From contig JADFQA010000005.1 in the NCBI GenBank assembly GCA_022562055.1, forward strand, positions 1 through 64,000: 64,000 bases of DNA, written 5' to 3'. This document shows positions 44,416-53,711 of the stretch, in pieces. Below the pieces are notes generated by a model. It saw only the letters and a program-made list of their open reading frames with translations, was not told the origin of the DNA and searched no databases. The position numbers and the translations under genes were made by a program. The DNA is from Acidobacteriota bacterium (GTDB lineage: Bacteria > Actinomycetota > Acidimicrobiia > Spongiisociales > UBA5794). Every line of letters begins with the position of its first letter. Positions within the stretch are counted from its first letter, which is position 1.

Positions 44416-46558
44416 CTTGTACCGTGAGCGCAACCGAATTCGCACACCGGGCGAACGACAGCAGCGTCAGTTCGTCGTAGCTGTCCTGGTTGTCTGGCTG
44501 GCGTCCGCGGCAGGGCAGACCGGGACTCAGTTCTATATCGGGGCTGTGTCCGTGGTCATCGGCGCGCTTGCAATCCTGGGGCGGAGACTTCTCGCCGTTC
44601 TGTGTCTGGTCGGTGTTCTCACAGGCATGGCCGCCGGACAACGGGCCCTGGTCGCGGCGGCTGCTGAGTGGGATGGAGTCGGGGTCGTGACCGGCACCGT
44701 CGTACTGACAACCACATCGCCCGAGATCGGTTTTCTGCTTCGGCCGACGATGCTCGATCGTGACGACGTTGTCACACGGTGGAGCGGCCAGGTGATGTTC
44801 GTTGTCGCTGACACGGTGCCGGCCGTCGACGCGATAGTGGCTGTTCGCGGTGCATCCACGAACAGGCCCCGATGGGTCGGGGGTCGCACCATCACAACGA
44901 CGGTGCGATCGCGGCATGTCGAGATTGTCGCGCCACCACGGCCATGGTTTGTGGTCGGGAACAACATCCGGTCCAGAGTGGGTGAGGTTGTGACAGCCTC
45001 GCAACGACCCGGTGCGGGGCTGCTGCTCGGATTCCTCACTGGGGACACCTCACACATCTCGAAGCGAACCCTCGACGACATGAAACGTAGCGGGCTCACC
45101 CACGTCGTCGCGGTATCGGGGAGCAATGTTGCGCTGTTCCTCACCGGGATTTGGTTGGTCGCCAGCGCGTTGCGATTGTCAGCCACCCTACGACATGTGT
45201 TGAGCGTTGTCGGAGTCTGGGCCTTCGTCATAGCAACGCGCTGGGAGCCATCGGTAATTCGTGCATCAGTGATGGTCAGCCTGGTGCTGCTCGCTCGACT
45301 CGTGGGTGTGCCGCTTGATGGCGTCCGAGCGTTGTCCCTCGCCGTCATAGCCTCATTACTTGTCGCGCCAGAGCTTGCCGGCAACGTCGGTTTCCAGCTT
45401 TCGGTTGCTGCGACCGCCGGGATCATGTTGTCGGGCGTACTTTGGCGGGGGCGCACGCCGTCATGGTTGTGGCGACCTCTAGCCGTAGCTGTTGCGGCAC
45501 AGGGCGCGGTCATGCCGATCCTCCTATGGCAGTTTGGTGCGGTGCCCCTGATAAGTCCGCTGGTGAACGTGGTCGCTGGTCCCGTGGTCGCAGTTTCCAC
45601 GGCCGCCGGTGCGCTCGGTGCCGTTGCTGGGAATGCCATTCTCGTCGACGTCGGATCTCGGGGTGCAGAAATCGTGATCTGGTTCGCAGCGTTCGCTGCT
45701 CGATGGCCGCAGCTTTCCGTGGCCGGTGTTGGTGCTGTGGCCAGTGTCGTGTTCCTATTGCGGTGGCGGCGGTTCGCGTGGGTGACCGCAATCGCGGTGC
45801 TTGTCGCTGTTGCTGTCCTCACGCGTCCGGTCGGTCCACCGAGCGAGCCAACGGCAACATTCTTGAACGTCGGTCAGGGAGACGCGACGCTGCTCCGCTC
45901 ACCCGACGGGGCCGTAGTGCTCATCGACGGCGGGGCGGACCCTTCGGTGTTGCTCACAGCGCTACGCAAGCGCGGGGTCGATCGTCTTGACCTTGTCATC
46001 GGCACCCATGCCGACTCTGACCATATTGGTGCGCTCGTCGATGTCATAGCGACGTTGCAAGTGAAGCGAATGTGGGTTCCCGCAATGCAGCCGTCCGCAC
46101 CGCTTATGAGCGAGCTCATTGCTACCGCGCGGCGGCGAGGAGTGTACATCGAAGAGGTCCAAGTGGGGGATCTCATCACAGTGGGGGAATTTTCGTTGCG
46201 GGTACTCGGCCCTTCGCGGCGTTTCAAAGCCGAAAATGACGGCTCGGTAGTCACGTGGGTAACGGCAGATGGAGTGTCGCTCCTGCTCGCGGGGGATATC
46301 GGAGGGTTCGGTCAAGCGGAGCTTCCACCGCTACATCCTGATCTGTTGCTCGTGCCGCACCACGGGTCGAACACCACCGATCTTGCGTGGCTTGAGCAGA
46401 CGGCAACTGGTGTACCCGTCGTGATAAGCGTCGGCGACAACGACTACGGGCACCCAACATCGGATGTGCTCGAAGCACTCTCTCGGGCAGGCGCCGTCGT
46501 CTACCGAACCGACATCGAGGGTGATATCGTCATGGCGTTCTCATCCGGCGAGGAGTAA
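44393..46558 (+). CDS. comEC: Competence channel ComEC/Rec2
   Basis: 721 residues from GTG 44393; a TTG at 44408 or 44420 is also possible. It contains an N-terminal DUF4131-like and OB-fold section, the ComEC membrane domain (HVVAVSGSNVALFLTGIW, then IATRWEPSVIRASVM), and a C-terminal metallo-beta-lactamase-like nuclease (LNVGQGDATLLRSP, then GTHADSDHIGAL, then LLVPHHGSNT). It forms the channel for single-stranded DNA import. Together with comEA the core inner-membrane uptake pair is present; pilus genes are not in this window. Confidence 0.92.
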   Translation: MTTSLSGSLYRERNRIRTPGERQQRQFVVAVLVVWLASAAGQTGTQFYIGAVSVVIGALAILGRRLLAVLCLVGVLTGMAAGQRALVAAAAEWDGVGVVTGTVVLTTTSPEIGFLLRPTMLDRDDVVTRWSGQVMFVVADTVPAVDAIVAVRGASTNRPRWVGGRTITTTVRSRHVEIVAPPRPWFVVGNNIRSRVGEVVTASQRPGAGLLLGFLTGDTSHISKRTLDDMKRSGLTHVVAVSGSNVALFLTGIWLVASALRLSATLRHVLSVVGVWAFVIATRWEPSVIRASVMVSLVLLARLVGVPLDGVRALSLAVIASLLVAPELAGNVGFQLSVAATAGIMLSGVLWRGRTPSWLWRPLAVAVAAQGAVMPILLWQFGAVPLISPLVNVVAGPVVAVSTAAGALGAVAGNAILVDVGSRGAEIVIWFAAFAARWPQLSVAGVGAVASVVFLLRWRRFAWVTAIAVLVAVAVLTRPVGPPSEPTATFLNVGQGDATLLRSPDGAVVLIDGGADPSVLLTALRKRGVDRLDLVIGTHADSDHIGALVDVIATLQVKRMWVPAMQPSAPLMSELIATARRRGVYIEEVQVGDLITVGEFSLRVLGPSRRFKAENDGSVVTWVTADGVSLLLAGDIGGFGQAELPPLHPDLLLVPHHGSNTTDLAWLEQTATGVPVVISVGDNDYGHPTSDVLEALSRAGAVVYRTDIEGDIVMAFSSGEE

Positions 46559-46568
46559 GCCGTCCACC

Positions 46569-47585
46569 ATGCCCGAATCCGTAACACCGGACGTCCCGAT
46601 TCTGACAATTCTTGGTCCGCGTGACGCAGGCCCAGGTGAACGAAGCCAGATGCTGGAGAAAGCCCGCGAAGTGCTCAAGAGTTACGGAGCGGATGAGATC
46701 ACCCGAGTCGATGTGCCCGCCAAGGGCGCCGGGGAGGAGTCGGAGACGAGCACTTTACGGGTCCCCATCCAGAACGCAGTCCCCGCGTTCCAGAGTGGGT
46801 CATTGTTCGGCGAGCGAACGGGTGTCCTCGTGATGGATGCCCAACAACTCTTGAAAGCTGAGGCCATAGTCCTCGCCGATCTCTGTACGGTTCTCGACGG
46901 TGATGCGGTGGTCGTGGTGTTTGTGTCTGCCGGGGCGATACCTGCGCCGCTCGGCGGCAAGCTCAAAAAGATTGCCCAATCAATCACGATCAAGAAGATG
47001 CGCGAACGCGACGCTTCTGACTGGTTGCACCAGGCCGCGCGGGACCGAGGTGTTCGGGTCACCAAGGGTGCGACTGCTGCTTTTGTCCAGAGGTTCGGCT
47101 CCAATATCGCTGCCATGGGTCAGGCGCTTGATCAGCTCGCCATCGATCACGACGAGATCACCGAGGACGTAGTTCTCGATCGTTTCCGTGAACGCCCCGA
47201 TGAGCCGATGTGGTACTACGCCGACGCATTGGCCGCCGGTGACCACGGCGTGGCACTGCGTCGTCTGTCCGATTTTCTCATCCACGGCCACCCCCTCCAG
47301 CTACTGGCATTTATTGAAAACGACCTCAAGCGCCGTTCGCTGGCCGCAGCGGCACCTGACCAAACAACGTTTGCTCAGTGGGTCGGACAGAGCGCCGAGT
47401 CCTACCCGGTGAAGAAAGCCTGGCAACGTCGGTCGCATGTGGGTTCATCCAATCTTGCGCTCGCACTCAGTGCAGTAGCGCGCGCCGACCTGACCCTTAA
47501 AACAGCGCCGGAAGTGACCCACCGAGTGACGATGGAACGTCTCACAGTTGCCTTGTCAAGATGGTACGGCCGCCCGAACAGATAG
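46569..47585 (+). CDS. holA: DNA polymerase III delta subunit
   Basis: 338 residues from ATG 46569, ten bases after the comEC stop. A clamp-loader subunit that opens the beta clamp. The N-terminal AAA-like domain includes NAVPAFQSGSLFGERTGVLV and KKIAQSITIKKMRERD, and the rest is helical (AAMGQALDQLAIDHDEITEDVV). No P-loop, as expected for delta. The comEC-holA-rpsT order is common in bacteria, with rpsT here inverted. The stop is 15 bases from the convergent greA stop. Confidence 0.88.
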   Translation: MPESVTPDVPILTILGPRDAGPGERSQMLEKAREVLKSYGADEITRVDVPAKGAGEESETSTLRVPIQNAVPAFQSGSLFGERTGVLVMDAQQLLKAEAIVLADLCTVLDGDAVVVVFVSAGAIPAPLGGKLKKIAQSITIKKMRERDASDWLHQAARDRGVRVTKGATAAFVQRFGSNIAAMGQALDQLAIDHDEITEDVVLDRFRERPDEPMWYYADALAAGDHGVALRRLSDFLIHGHPLQLLAFIENDLKRRSLAAAAPDQTTFAQWVGQSAESYPVKKAWQRRSHVGSSNLALALSAVARADLTLKTAPEVTHRVTMERLTVALSRWYGRPNR

Positions 47586-47600
47586 CCCATCCAACGCGTT

Positions 47601-48080
47601 TTACCCCTCGTAGACGCGGACTGACTTCACTTCATACGAGAACGTTCCGCCTGGGGCCTCGTACGTGACGGTGTCGCCAGGGCGGGCGCCGAGCAGCGCG
47701 GCGCCGAGAGGGGAATCAGGGGAAGCGAGGATGAAGCCTTTGACCTTGTTTTCGGCTGGGGCGACAAAGAACTCCATCTCATCTCCGTCTTCGTCAACGA
47801 CTGTTGCCACGGTGCCGATCTCGACGGCACCTGAGTCGAGAGGCTCGTGTACTTCAGCGGTGTTGAGAATGTGATCAACAAGACGGATGCGGGCCTCCAT
47901 GAGACCCTGATCGTTCTTTGCAGTGTCGTATTCGGCGTTTTCGCGTAAGTCGCCGTGGGCGCGCGCCTCCGCGATGCGCTTTTCTATCGCTCTTCGGCCA
48001 TCGGTGGTTAGGTGTGCGAACTCTTCCTGCAGGTTCTTGTGTGCCGCAGGCGTGAGCCAGGTGGTTTTCTCATCGAACAT
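47601..48080 (-). CDS. greA: Transcription elongation factor GreA
   Basis: 159 residues from ATG 48080, placed five bases after a GGAGG; an upstream TTG would add four residues. The N-terminal coiled coil (RRAIEKRIAEARAHGDLRENAEYDTAKNDQ) has the two acidic tip residues, which reach the polymerase active site to stimulate cleavage of backtracked RNA. The C-terminal FKBP-like domain ends in PGGTFSYEVKSVRVYE. It lies next to rpsT on the minus strand. Confidence 0.94.
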   Translation of the reverse strand: MFDEKTTWLTPAAHKNLQEEFAHLTTDGRRAIEKRIAEARAHGDLRENAEYDTAKNDQGLMEARIRLVDHILNTAEVHEPLDSGAVEIGTVATVVDEDGDEMEFFVAPAENKVKGFILASPDSPLGAALLGARPGDTVTYEAPGGTFSYEVKSVRVYEG

Positions 48081-48109
48081 GAGAACCTCCAAAGTGAAGT
48101 TGAGCGGCT

Positions 48110-48376
48110 CTAGCCGAGGCGGCTGCGAACCTGTGCCGTCAGACGCGATTTGCGTCGGGCGGCCGTGGTGCGGTGCAGCAATCCCTTGGACACTGCTGAG
48201 TCGATGCGCTTTTGAGCAAGTCGAAGTGCTTCCTCAGCGGCCGCAGCGTCACCGCTGTCGGCAGCAAGAAGGGCGCTATTTGCCCGTGTCTTAAGCTCCG
48301 AGCGGAGTGCGCGATTGCGATCAGTGCGGCCGACCGTCTGACGGTTGCGCTTCTTCTGTGACTTGATGTTGGCCAT
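48110..48376 (-). CDS. rpsT: 30S ribosomal protein S20
   Basis: 88 residues from ATG 48376, with GAGGGA eight bases upstream; the open frame runs on to 48421. It begins MANIKSQKKRNRQ and ends with the helical AARRKSRLTAQV. S20 binds 16S rRNA. The gene is divergent from lepA with a 90-base gap and followed by greA on the same strand after 29 bases. Confidence 0.95.
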   Translation of the reverse strand: MANIKSQKKRNRQTVGRTDRNRALRSELKTRANSALLAADSGDAAAAEEALRLAQKRIDSAVSKGLLHRTTAARRKSRLTAQVRSRLG

Positions 48377-48411
48377 AGGAAATTCCCTCAAAGCGTGGTG
48401 GAACGTCCAGA

Positions 48412-48442
48412 ACAATAGCATCTCTAGACCCGACGGTACAAT
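48412..48442. promoter_or_regulatory. Overlapping divergent promoter candidates for rpsT and lepA
   Basis: On the plus strand TACAAT at 48437-48442 may be the lepA -10. On the minus strand TATTGT (48417-48412) may be the rpsT -10 with TTGTAC (48441-48436) as its -35, spacer 18. The lepA -10 and rpsT -35 share bases. Confidence 0.35.
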
Positions 48443-48466
48443 GCTGCGTCCCCGATCCCGGTTCTC

Positions 48467-50269
48467 ATGACTGATCCATCGCGTATTCGCAACTTCTCAA
48501 TCATTGCGCACATCGATCACGGCAAGTCGACGCTTGCCGATCGGTTGCTGGAGCGAACCGGTGCCATCACCGAGCGCGAAATGCGCGACCAGGTCCTCGA
48601 CACGATGGACATCGAGCGGGAGAGGGGTATCACTATCAAGGCGAACGCCGTGCGAATACGTTTCACTGCAGCCGACGGCGAGACGTACGATCTCAACCTG
48701 ATCGACACCCCGGGCCATGTTGACTTTTCTTACGAGGTCTCTCGGTCGCTCGAAGCGTGCGAGGGTGCGTTGCTACTTGTCGATGCGTCCCAGGGCATCG
48801 AGGCGCAGACTCTGGCGAACGCTTACCTCGCAATCGAGGGTGGGCTCGAAATCATCCCCGTCCTTAACAAAATCGACCTCGCTTCCGCTGAACCAGACCG
48901 CGTTGTCGAACAGATGGTTGGCGTCCTTGGCGGTTCTGAAGAAGATGTACTCCACATATCCGCAAAGACCGGCGACGGCATCGACGAGTTACTGCAGGCG
49001 GTCGTCGACCGACTCCCGATGCCCCAAGGCGACCCGGCCGCGCCCTTTCGAGCAATGGTGTTCGACTCGTACTACGACACGTATCGAGGAGTCGTGTCGT
49101 ACATCCGAGTCATTGATGGGCAGCTCAACTCACGAGAACCGATCGAGTTCATGCGCACCGGACACCAGGCCGAAGCGGACGACATCGGAGTGATGACTCC
49201 CCAGCAGAAGTCCCAAACACGACTTTCGGCGGGCGACGTTGGGTACCTCGTCACCGGCACCAAGGAGATCGACCAGATCCGTGTCGGCGACACCGTCACT
49301 ACGATCAACAATCCGGCAGCGGCGCCGCTTCCCGGTTACGCCGAACCGAAGCCGATGGTGTTTTCGGGTCTGTTCCCCGCCGATGGTGAGGATTTCGAAA
49401 AGCTTCGCGAGGCCCTCGACAAACTCAGCCTCAACGACTCGTCCCTCGTATACACCGCAGAGACATCACGGGCGTTGGGTTTCGGCTTCCGGGTCGGGTT
49501 TCTCGGGCTGCTCCATATGGAGATCGTCCGTGAACGTCTTGAGCGCGAATACGACCTCGACCTGGTCGCGACCGCGCCGTCCGTAGAGTACCGGGCCAGC
49601 CTCACCGATGGCACCGTTCTCGATGTTCGCAACCCCCAGGACCTACCGCCGACCGGCAACCTTGAATTCATCGAGGAACCCTACGTCAAGGTGATGATCA
49701 TCACGCCGAAAGAGTTCTTAGGCGTCGTGATGGACCTCGTGCAACAACGTCGAGGTGAAATGGGCGAGATGACGTACCTGTCTGAAGATCGGGTCGAGAT
49801 CCACTACACGGTCCCGCTTTCGGAAATCGTTTTTGACTTCTTTGACCAACTGAAGTCTGGTACACGAGGTTATGCGTCGCTCGACTACGAGCCGGACGAG
49901 TACCGAAGGTCCGACCTTGTCCGGGTAGACATTTTGCTAAACGGCACGTCCGTTGACGCGTTCTCGACGATCGTGCACCGCGACCGGGCATTTCGCTACG
50001 GCAAGGAGATGTCTGAACGCCTTCGCAAACTGATTCCTCGTCAGCTGTTTGACGTCCCGATTCAGGCCGCCATCGGGTCCCGCATCATCGCTCGCGAGAC
50101 CATCAAGGCGAGACGCAAGGACGTCACCGCAAAATGCTACGGCGGAGACATCACCCGAAAAAAGAAACTGCTGGCCAAGCAGAAGGCCGGCAAAAAGCGC
50201 ATGAAGATGGTCGGCTCAGTAGAAGTACCACCCGAAGCTTTTGTCGCTGCCCTACGCATCGACGATTGA
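48467..50269 (+). CDS. lepA: Elongation factor 4 (LepA)
   Basis: 600 residues from ATG 48467. A translational GTPase that can back-translocate ribosomes. G1 is [10 protein letters not shown]3 [12 protein letters not shown]4 NKID. The LepA-specific C-terminal domain includes [23 protein letters not shown]. Length is standard (about 600). The stop is followed within five bases by hemW, a common lepA-hemW arrangement. Confidence 0.96.
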   Translation: MTDPSRIRNFSIIAHIDHGKSTLADRLLERTGAITEREMRDQVLDTMDIERERGITIKANAVRIRFTAADGETYDLNLIDTPGHVDFSYEVSRSLEACEGALLLVDASQGIEAQTLANAYLAIEGGLEIIPVLNKIDLASAEPDRVVEQMVGVLGGSEEDVLHISAKTGDGIDELLQAVVDRLPMPQGDPAAPFRAMVFDSYYDTYRGVVSYIRVIDGQLNSREPIEFMRTGHQAEADDIGVMTPQQKSQTRLSAGDVGYLVTGTKEIDQIRVGDTVTTINNPAAAPLPGYAEPKPMVFSGLFPADGEDFEKLREALDKLSLNDSSLVYTAETSRALGFGFRVGFLGLLHMEIVRERLEREYDLDLVATAPSVEYRASLTDGTVLDVRNPQDLPPTGNLEFIEEPYVKVMIITPKEFLGVVMDLVQQRRGEMGEMTYLSEDRVEIHYTVPLSEIVFDFFDQLKSGTRGYASLDYEPDEYRRSDLVRVDILLNGTSVDAFSTIVHRDRAFRYGKEMSERLRKLIPRQLFDVPIQAAIGSRIIARETIKARRKDVTAKCYGGDITRKKKLLAKQKAGKKRMKMVGSVEVPPEAFVAALRIDD

Positions 50270-50274
50270 CTGTG

Positions 50275-51444
50275 ATGATCCCAGTGCGCCGCCCTGACGA
50301 CCCGAGACTAGCGGATGAGATGGGTGGCGTTGCCTCGATCTATGTCCACATCCCCTTCTGCGCAAAGCGGTGTCCGTACTGTGACTTTGCGGTTGTCGCT
50401 GACGGAGAATCGAACGTCTCGCACCGTCAGTATGTGGATGCGGTCCTCGCCGACATGGGCCGGGAGACACCGTGGCGGCCGATCGGTGCGATCAACTTCG
50501 GCGGAGGGACGCCGTCGGCGATCGAGCCATCTCTGATCGGCGAGCTCATCGTTAGATGTCGGACGATCGCCGATGTCGACAGCACGGCCGAGGTCTCGCT
50601 CGAAGCAAACCCCGAAGACTGGTCCGTGGCGTTTGGTGAGACTCTCCGTTCGTTTGGCGTGAATCGCATTACATTTGGCGTGCAGTCCCTCGACGGATCG
50701 ATACTGGGGGTTCTAGGTCGTACGCACAGCGCGGCCGTCGCAACGAGGGCGATTGGCGAGGCGAAGACCCTTGGCTTCTCTGTCGGCGCCGACTTGATCT
50801 TTGGAACGCCATCGGAATCGTTACAGAGCTGGCGGACGACGGTCCAGCAAACGATCGACGCCGGCATTGATCACCTCTCAGCGTACGGACTCACCGTCGA
50901 GCACGGTACCGAGCTTTTTAGGGCCGTGGCTGCGGGGAGTCCGGCTCCTGATGGTGACGACCAAGCAGACAAGTACGAGCTAACACAGCAACTCGCGTGC
51001 GAACCTGGTCTGGTGCAATACGAAGTCTCAAACTACGCACGCCCGGGACATCACTGCGTGTATAACCTCTCAACTTGGGCACAGGGCGAATATCTCGGTT
51101 TTGGAATCGGCGCCCACGGACACCGCGACAACGTGCGGTACCGCAACCTTCGCAGGATCGACCGATACATTGAGGCCGTTGCTGAGGATGTACGACCGTG
51201 GGCCGGTTCGGAAATGATCAGCGCCGCCGAGCGCTGCGTCGAGCGGCTCTTTCTCGGGCTCCGTCGCACCGCCGGCGTCTCGGTAGATTCCGTCGTCGTC
51301 GAGTACGTCGAGTCACCGGACGGTCAGCGGATGCTTGGAGCCGGACTCATTGAACTTGTTGACGACCGTCTGCGAATCACCAAGCCGTTGCTGACCGATA
51401 CCGTCGTGCGCGACGTCTTATCACTCGTACCGTCCGACTGCTAA
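50275..51444 (+). CDS. hemW: HemW-type radical SAM protein
   Basis: 389 residues from ATG 50275 (GTG 50272 is one codon earlier; ATG 50317 is a later option). The radical-SAM cluster is in HIPFCAKRCPYCDF (Cys29, Cys33, Cys36), with the fourth conserved position Phe38. The NFGGGTPSAIEPSL and FGVQSLDGSILGVLGR motifs follow, and a C-terminal HemN_C domain. HemW is now thought to be a heme chaperone rather than a coproporphyrinogen oxidase. The stop codon lies inside the CIRCE operator of hrcA. Confidence 0.9.
   Translation: MIPVRRPDDPRLADEMGGVASIYVHIPFCAKRCPYCDFAVVADGESNVSHRQYVDAVLADMGRETPWRPIGAINFGGGTPSAIEPSLIGELIVRCRTIADVDSTAEVSLEANPEDWSVAFGETLRSFGVNRITFGVQSLDGSILGVLGRTHSAAVATRAIGEAKTLGFSVGADLIFGTPSESLQSWRTTVQQTIDAGIDHLSAYGLTVEHGTELFRAVAAGSPAPDGDDQADKYELTQQLACEPGLVQYEVSNYARPGHHCVYNLSTWAQGEYLGFGIGAHGHRDNVRYRNLRRIDRYIEAVAEDVRPWAGSEMISAAERCVERLFLGLRRTAGVSVDSVVVEYVESPDGQRMLGAGLIELVDDRLRITKPLLTDTVVRDVLSLVPSDC
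51418..51444 (+). promoter_or_regulatory. CIRCE heat-shock operator before hrcA
   Basis: TTATCACTC, nine bases, then GACTGCTAA. It matches the CIRCE consensus TTAGCACTC-N9-GAGTGCTAA at 16 of 18 positions with the exact 9-base spacer. It ends nine bases before the hrcA start and contains the hemW stop codon (TAA 51442-51444). A TAAAAT at 51442-51447 may be the -10 that HrcA would block. Confidence 0.75.
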
Positions 51445-51453
51445 AATCTTCGT

Positions 51454-52449
51454 ATGCTCGATGCTCGACGCGCCCAGGTTCTTGAAGCCCTCATTGAGGA
51501 GTACATCCGCACGGGTGGACCCGTGTCGTCTGCCGCGATTCTTGCGCACAGCAAGCTCGAAGTGTCGTCGGCAACGATCCGTAACGACCTTGCCCGCCTT
51601 GAGTCGTACGGCTTTGTCATGCAACCGCATACGTCCGCGGGTCGAGTGCCGACTGAACAGGGATACCGCTACTACGTCGACCACCGTTCGCCGGCCAAAC
51701 TCAGAGCCTCGACACGGAGTCGTATCGACCGGTTCTTTTCCGAAGTCAATCTCGAACTCAGCAATTTGCTCAAAGAGACGTCCGGTCTTCTCGCGGACAT
51801 CACGCGTCTCCCGGCGGTCGTTATCGGACCGGGTTTCGCCTCCGAAGAAGTAGTTGGCTCTCACGTTGTTCCGCTGTCCTCGGGTGCGTGCATGCTGGTT
51901 CTCGTTGCACGCACCGGGCGCGTGATTCAGGAGATCATCAGGACTCCGATCGATATGACTCCCGGCGAGTTCAGAGAGCTCGACACCGCAATCGAAGAGG
52001 TATTTGTAGGTGCCACGATTCGCGACGGCGCCCGCATGTGCGCTACGGCTGACGGTGGGGCGAGCGAACGTGTTTTGGAGTGTGTCGGGGTTATCGGTGA
52101 GGCGCTGAAGACCGCTGCCGGCGGCACGCCGCAGGTGCATGTCGGCGGCGCCAGCCAGTTGGCGGCTCTGTGGGAGGATCTTGCACATGTGCACAGGGTT
52201 CTGCGTCTCCTCGAACATGAGTCGGGTGTATACGACGTCTTTGGGGACGAGGTGGGCATCTCGGTGCGCTTTGGTACCGAGGTCGACGCTGACGCCCAGG
52301 GTGTTGCGGTGATCTCGACAAGTTACTCCGCCGCGGGGGAGTCGGTTGGTCACATCGGTGTTATCGGACCCACGCGTATGAACTACCGCACGACCATCAG
52401 AATTGTTGAGGAAATCGGAGAAGGGCTGGCCGAACAGCTCGGCTCGTAG
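51454..52449 (+). CDS. hrcA: Heat-shock repressor HrcA
   Basis: 331 residues from ATG 51454. The N-terminal winged helix contains LEVSSATIRNDLARLESYGFV, and the SAGRVPTEQGYRYYVD segment is diagnostic. The C-terminal GAF-like and dimerisation regions end in IGPTRMNYRTTIRIVEEI. HrcA represses chaperone genes by binding CIRCE; a CIRCE-like operator precedes this gene, so it probably controls itself and dnaJ downstream. There are six bases between the hrcA stop and dnaJ. Confidence 0.95.
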   Translation: MLDARRAQVLEALIEEYIRTGGPVSSAAILAHSKLEVSSATIRNDLARLESYGFVMQPHTSAGRVPTEQGYRYYVDHRSPAKLRASTRSRIDRFFSEVNLELSNLLKETSGLLADITRLPAVVIGPGFASEEVVGSHVVPLSSGACMLVLVARTGRVIQEIIRTPIDMTPGEFRELDTAIEEVFVGATIRDGARMCATADGGASERVLECVGVIGEALKTAAGGTPQVHVGGASQLAALWEDLAHVHRVLRLLEHESGVYDVFGDEVGISVRFGTEVDADAQGVAVISTSYSAAGESVGHIGVIGPTRMNYRTTIRIVEEIGEGLAEQLGS

Positions 52450-52455
52450 AACTGT

Positions 52456-53541
52456 ATGAAGGATTACTACGACATTCTCGGCGTCGCGCGCGACGCTTCG
52501 CCCGACGACATCAAGAGGGCCTTCCGGACGCTGGCACGCGAGTCGCACCCTGACGCCAATCCAGACGATCCGACAGCGGAGGAGAGATTCCGCAAGGTCG
52601 CCGAGGCGTACGAAGTTCTGTCGGATCCGGAGAAGCGTGCTCGTTTTGACCGAGGCGAGGTTATGGGCGCCGCCGATCTGTTCTCGAACTTTGGTGGCCT
52701 CGACGAGATCTTATCCCAGTTCTTTGGGGGACAAGGCTTCGGTGGGATTGGCGGGATCGGTCGACGTACTGAGCGCGGCTCCGACGTTGGTGTGCTGGTT
52801 GATCTCACCTTGGCCGAGTCGTTGCACGGCGTGTCGCGCGACGTGGCGTACGCCGCCCCAACGACATGTGACGTGTGCGAAGGTAGTGGCGCGGCCGAGG
52901 GATCGAGTCTGGTGACATGTGCAACGTGCGCGGGGCGGGGACAGGTGCAGGTGCAACGCGCAACACTGCTCGGCGCAATGCTGACCACTGCTCGGTGTAC
53001 GACCTGCAACGGAAGGGGGAGCACGGTCGAACGACCATGCGACGCGTGTCGAGGGCATGGGCGGACCGACCGGGAACGCACCGTCACCGTTGACGTGCCC
53101 GCGGGCGTCGACAACGGCACCCGTCTCAGGCTGACTAGGCGCGGCGGGGCTGGCGACATCGGGCATCCGCCTGGTGACCTGTACGTTGAGGTGCGTATAG
53201 CCCCCGACGATAGATTCGAACGCAATGGTGCTGATCTCCACCACGAGACCTCACTCAGCTACTCGCAGGCGGTGCTTGGGGCGACAATCACGGTTCCGCT
53301 CGTAGACGGTGAGACCGAGTTGGACATCCCGGGAGGGACCGCGTCGGGGACGGTTTTCCGCATGCAACGCCACGGCATGCCCCGTCTGCGTCGGCGTGGG
53401 CTTGGCGATCTATTCGTGACCGTAACTGTCGACGTCCCCACGGAAGTGTCTGATGACGAGAGGGGCTTGTTGGAGGCCCTTGCGGAACTGCGTGGCGAGA
53501 GCTTGCAGCGTCCCAAGCGACGAAAGCGGCGCTGGTCTTAA
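52456..53541 (+). CDS. dnaJ: Co-chaperone DnaJ
   Basis: 361 residues from ATG 52456. The J-domain has HPD at 31-33. A Gly-rich linker (GGQGFGGIGGIGRR) follows, then four CxxCxGxG zinc motifs (CDVCEGSG, CATCAGRG, CTTCNGRG, CDACRGHG) and the two C-terminal substrate-binding barrels. It stimulates DnaK ATPase and delivers unfolded proteins. It lies directly behind hrcA under probable CIRCE control. This is the DnaJ2 type found with hrcA in actinobacteria, with a first DnaJ usually beside dnaK. Confidence 0.94.
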   Translation: MKDYYDILGVARDASPDDIKRAFRTLARESHPDANPDDPTAEERFRKVAEAYEVLSDPEKRARFDRGEVMGAADLFSNFGGLDEILSQFFGGQGFGGIGGIGRRTERGSDVGVLVDLTLAESLHGVSRDVAYAAPTTCDVCEGSGAAEGSSLVTCATCAGRGQVQVQRATLLGAMLTTARCTTCNGRGSTVERPCDACRGHGRTDRERTVTVDVPAGVDNGTRLRLTRRGGAGDIGHPPGDLYVEVRIAPDDRFERNGADLHHETSLSYSQAVLGATITVPLVDGETELDIPGGTASGTVFRMQRHGMPRLRRRGLGDLFVTVTVDVPTEVSDDERGLLEALAELRGESLQRPKRRKRRWS

Positions 53542-53665
53542 CATCGAGGAACTAGAGCAGTCAGCGTGCTGACCAGTCGGCGAGAATCCCCAGCATGCGA
53601 GCATTTGCGCGCCTATATCCGGGAAATCCCAGAGTCTTGGGGGTTGGCGGCTATTATGGCTGCTA

Positions 53666-53684
53666 CACAGAGCGTTTGTCTGTG
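53666..53684. promoter_or_regulatory. 6-bp palindrome before the bldD homologue
   Basis: CACAGA and TCTGTG with a seven-base spacer, 27 bases before the start, flanked by GCTAC on both sides. It is a candidate operator, possibly for autoregulation. Confidence 0.4.
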
Positions 53685-53711
53685 CTACTCTGCGTACTCT
53701 GAGGAGTGAAA

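Noticed and set aside
44533-45822. 429-codon minus-strand frame in comEC
   Set aside because: Thr/Ala/Arg-rich translation produced by reading the membrane-helix codons of ComEC backwards.
51421-52548. 375-codon minus-strand frame over hrcA
   Set aside because: Antisense to HrcA, whose family motifs are intact; no ribosome site or domain.
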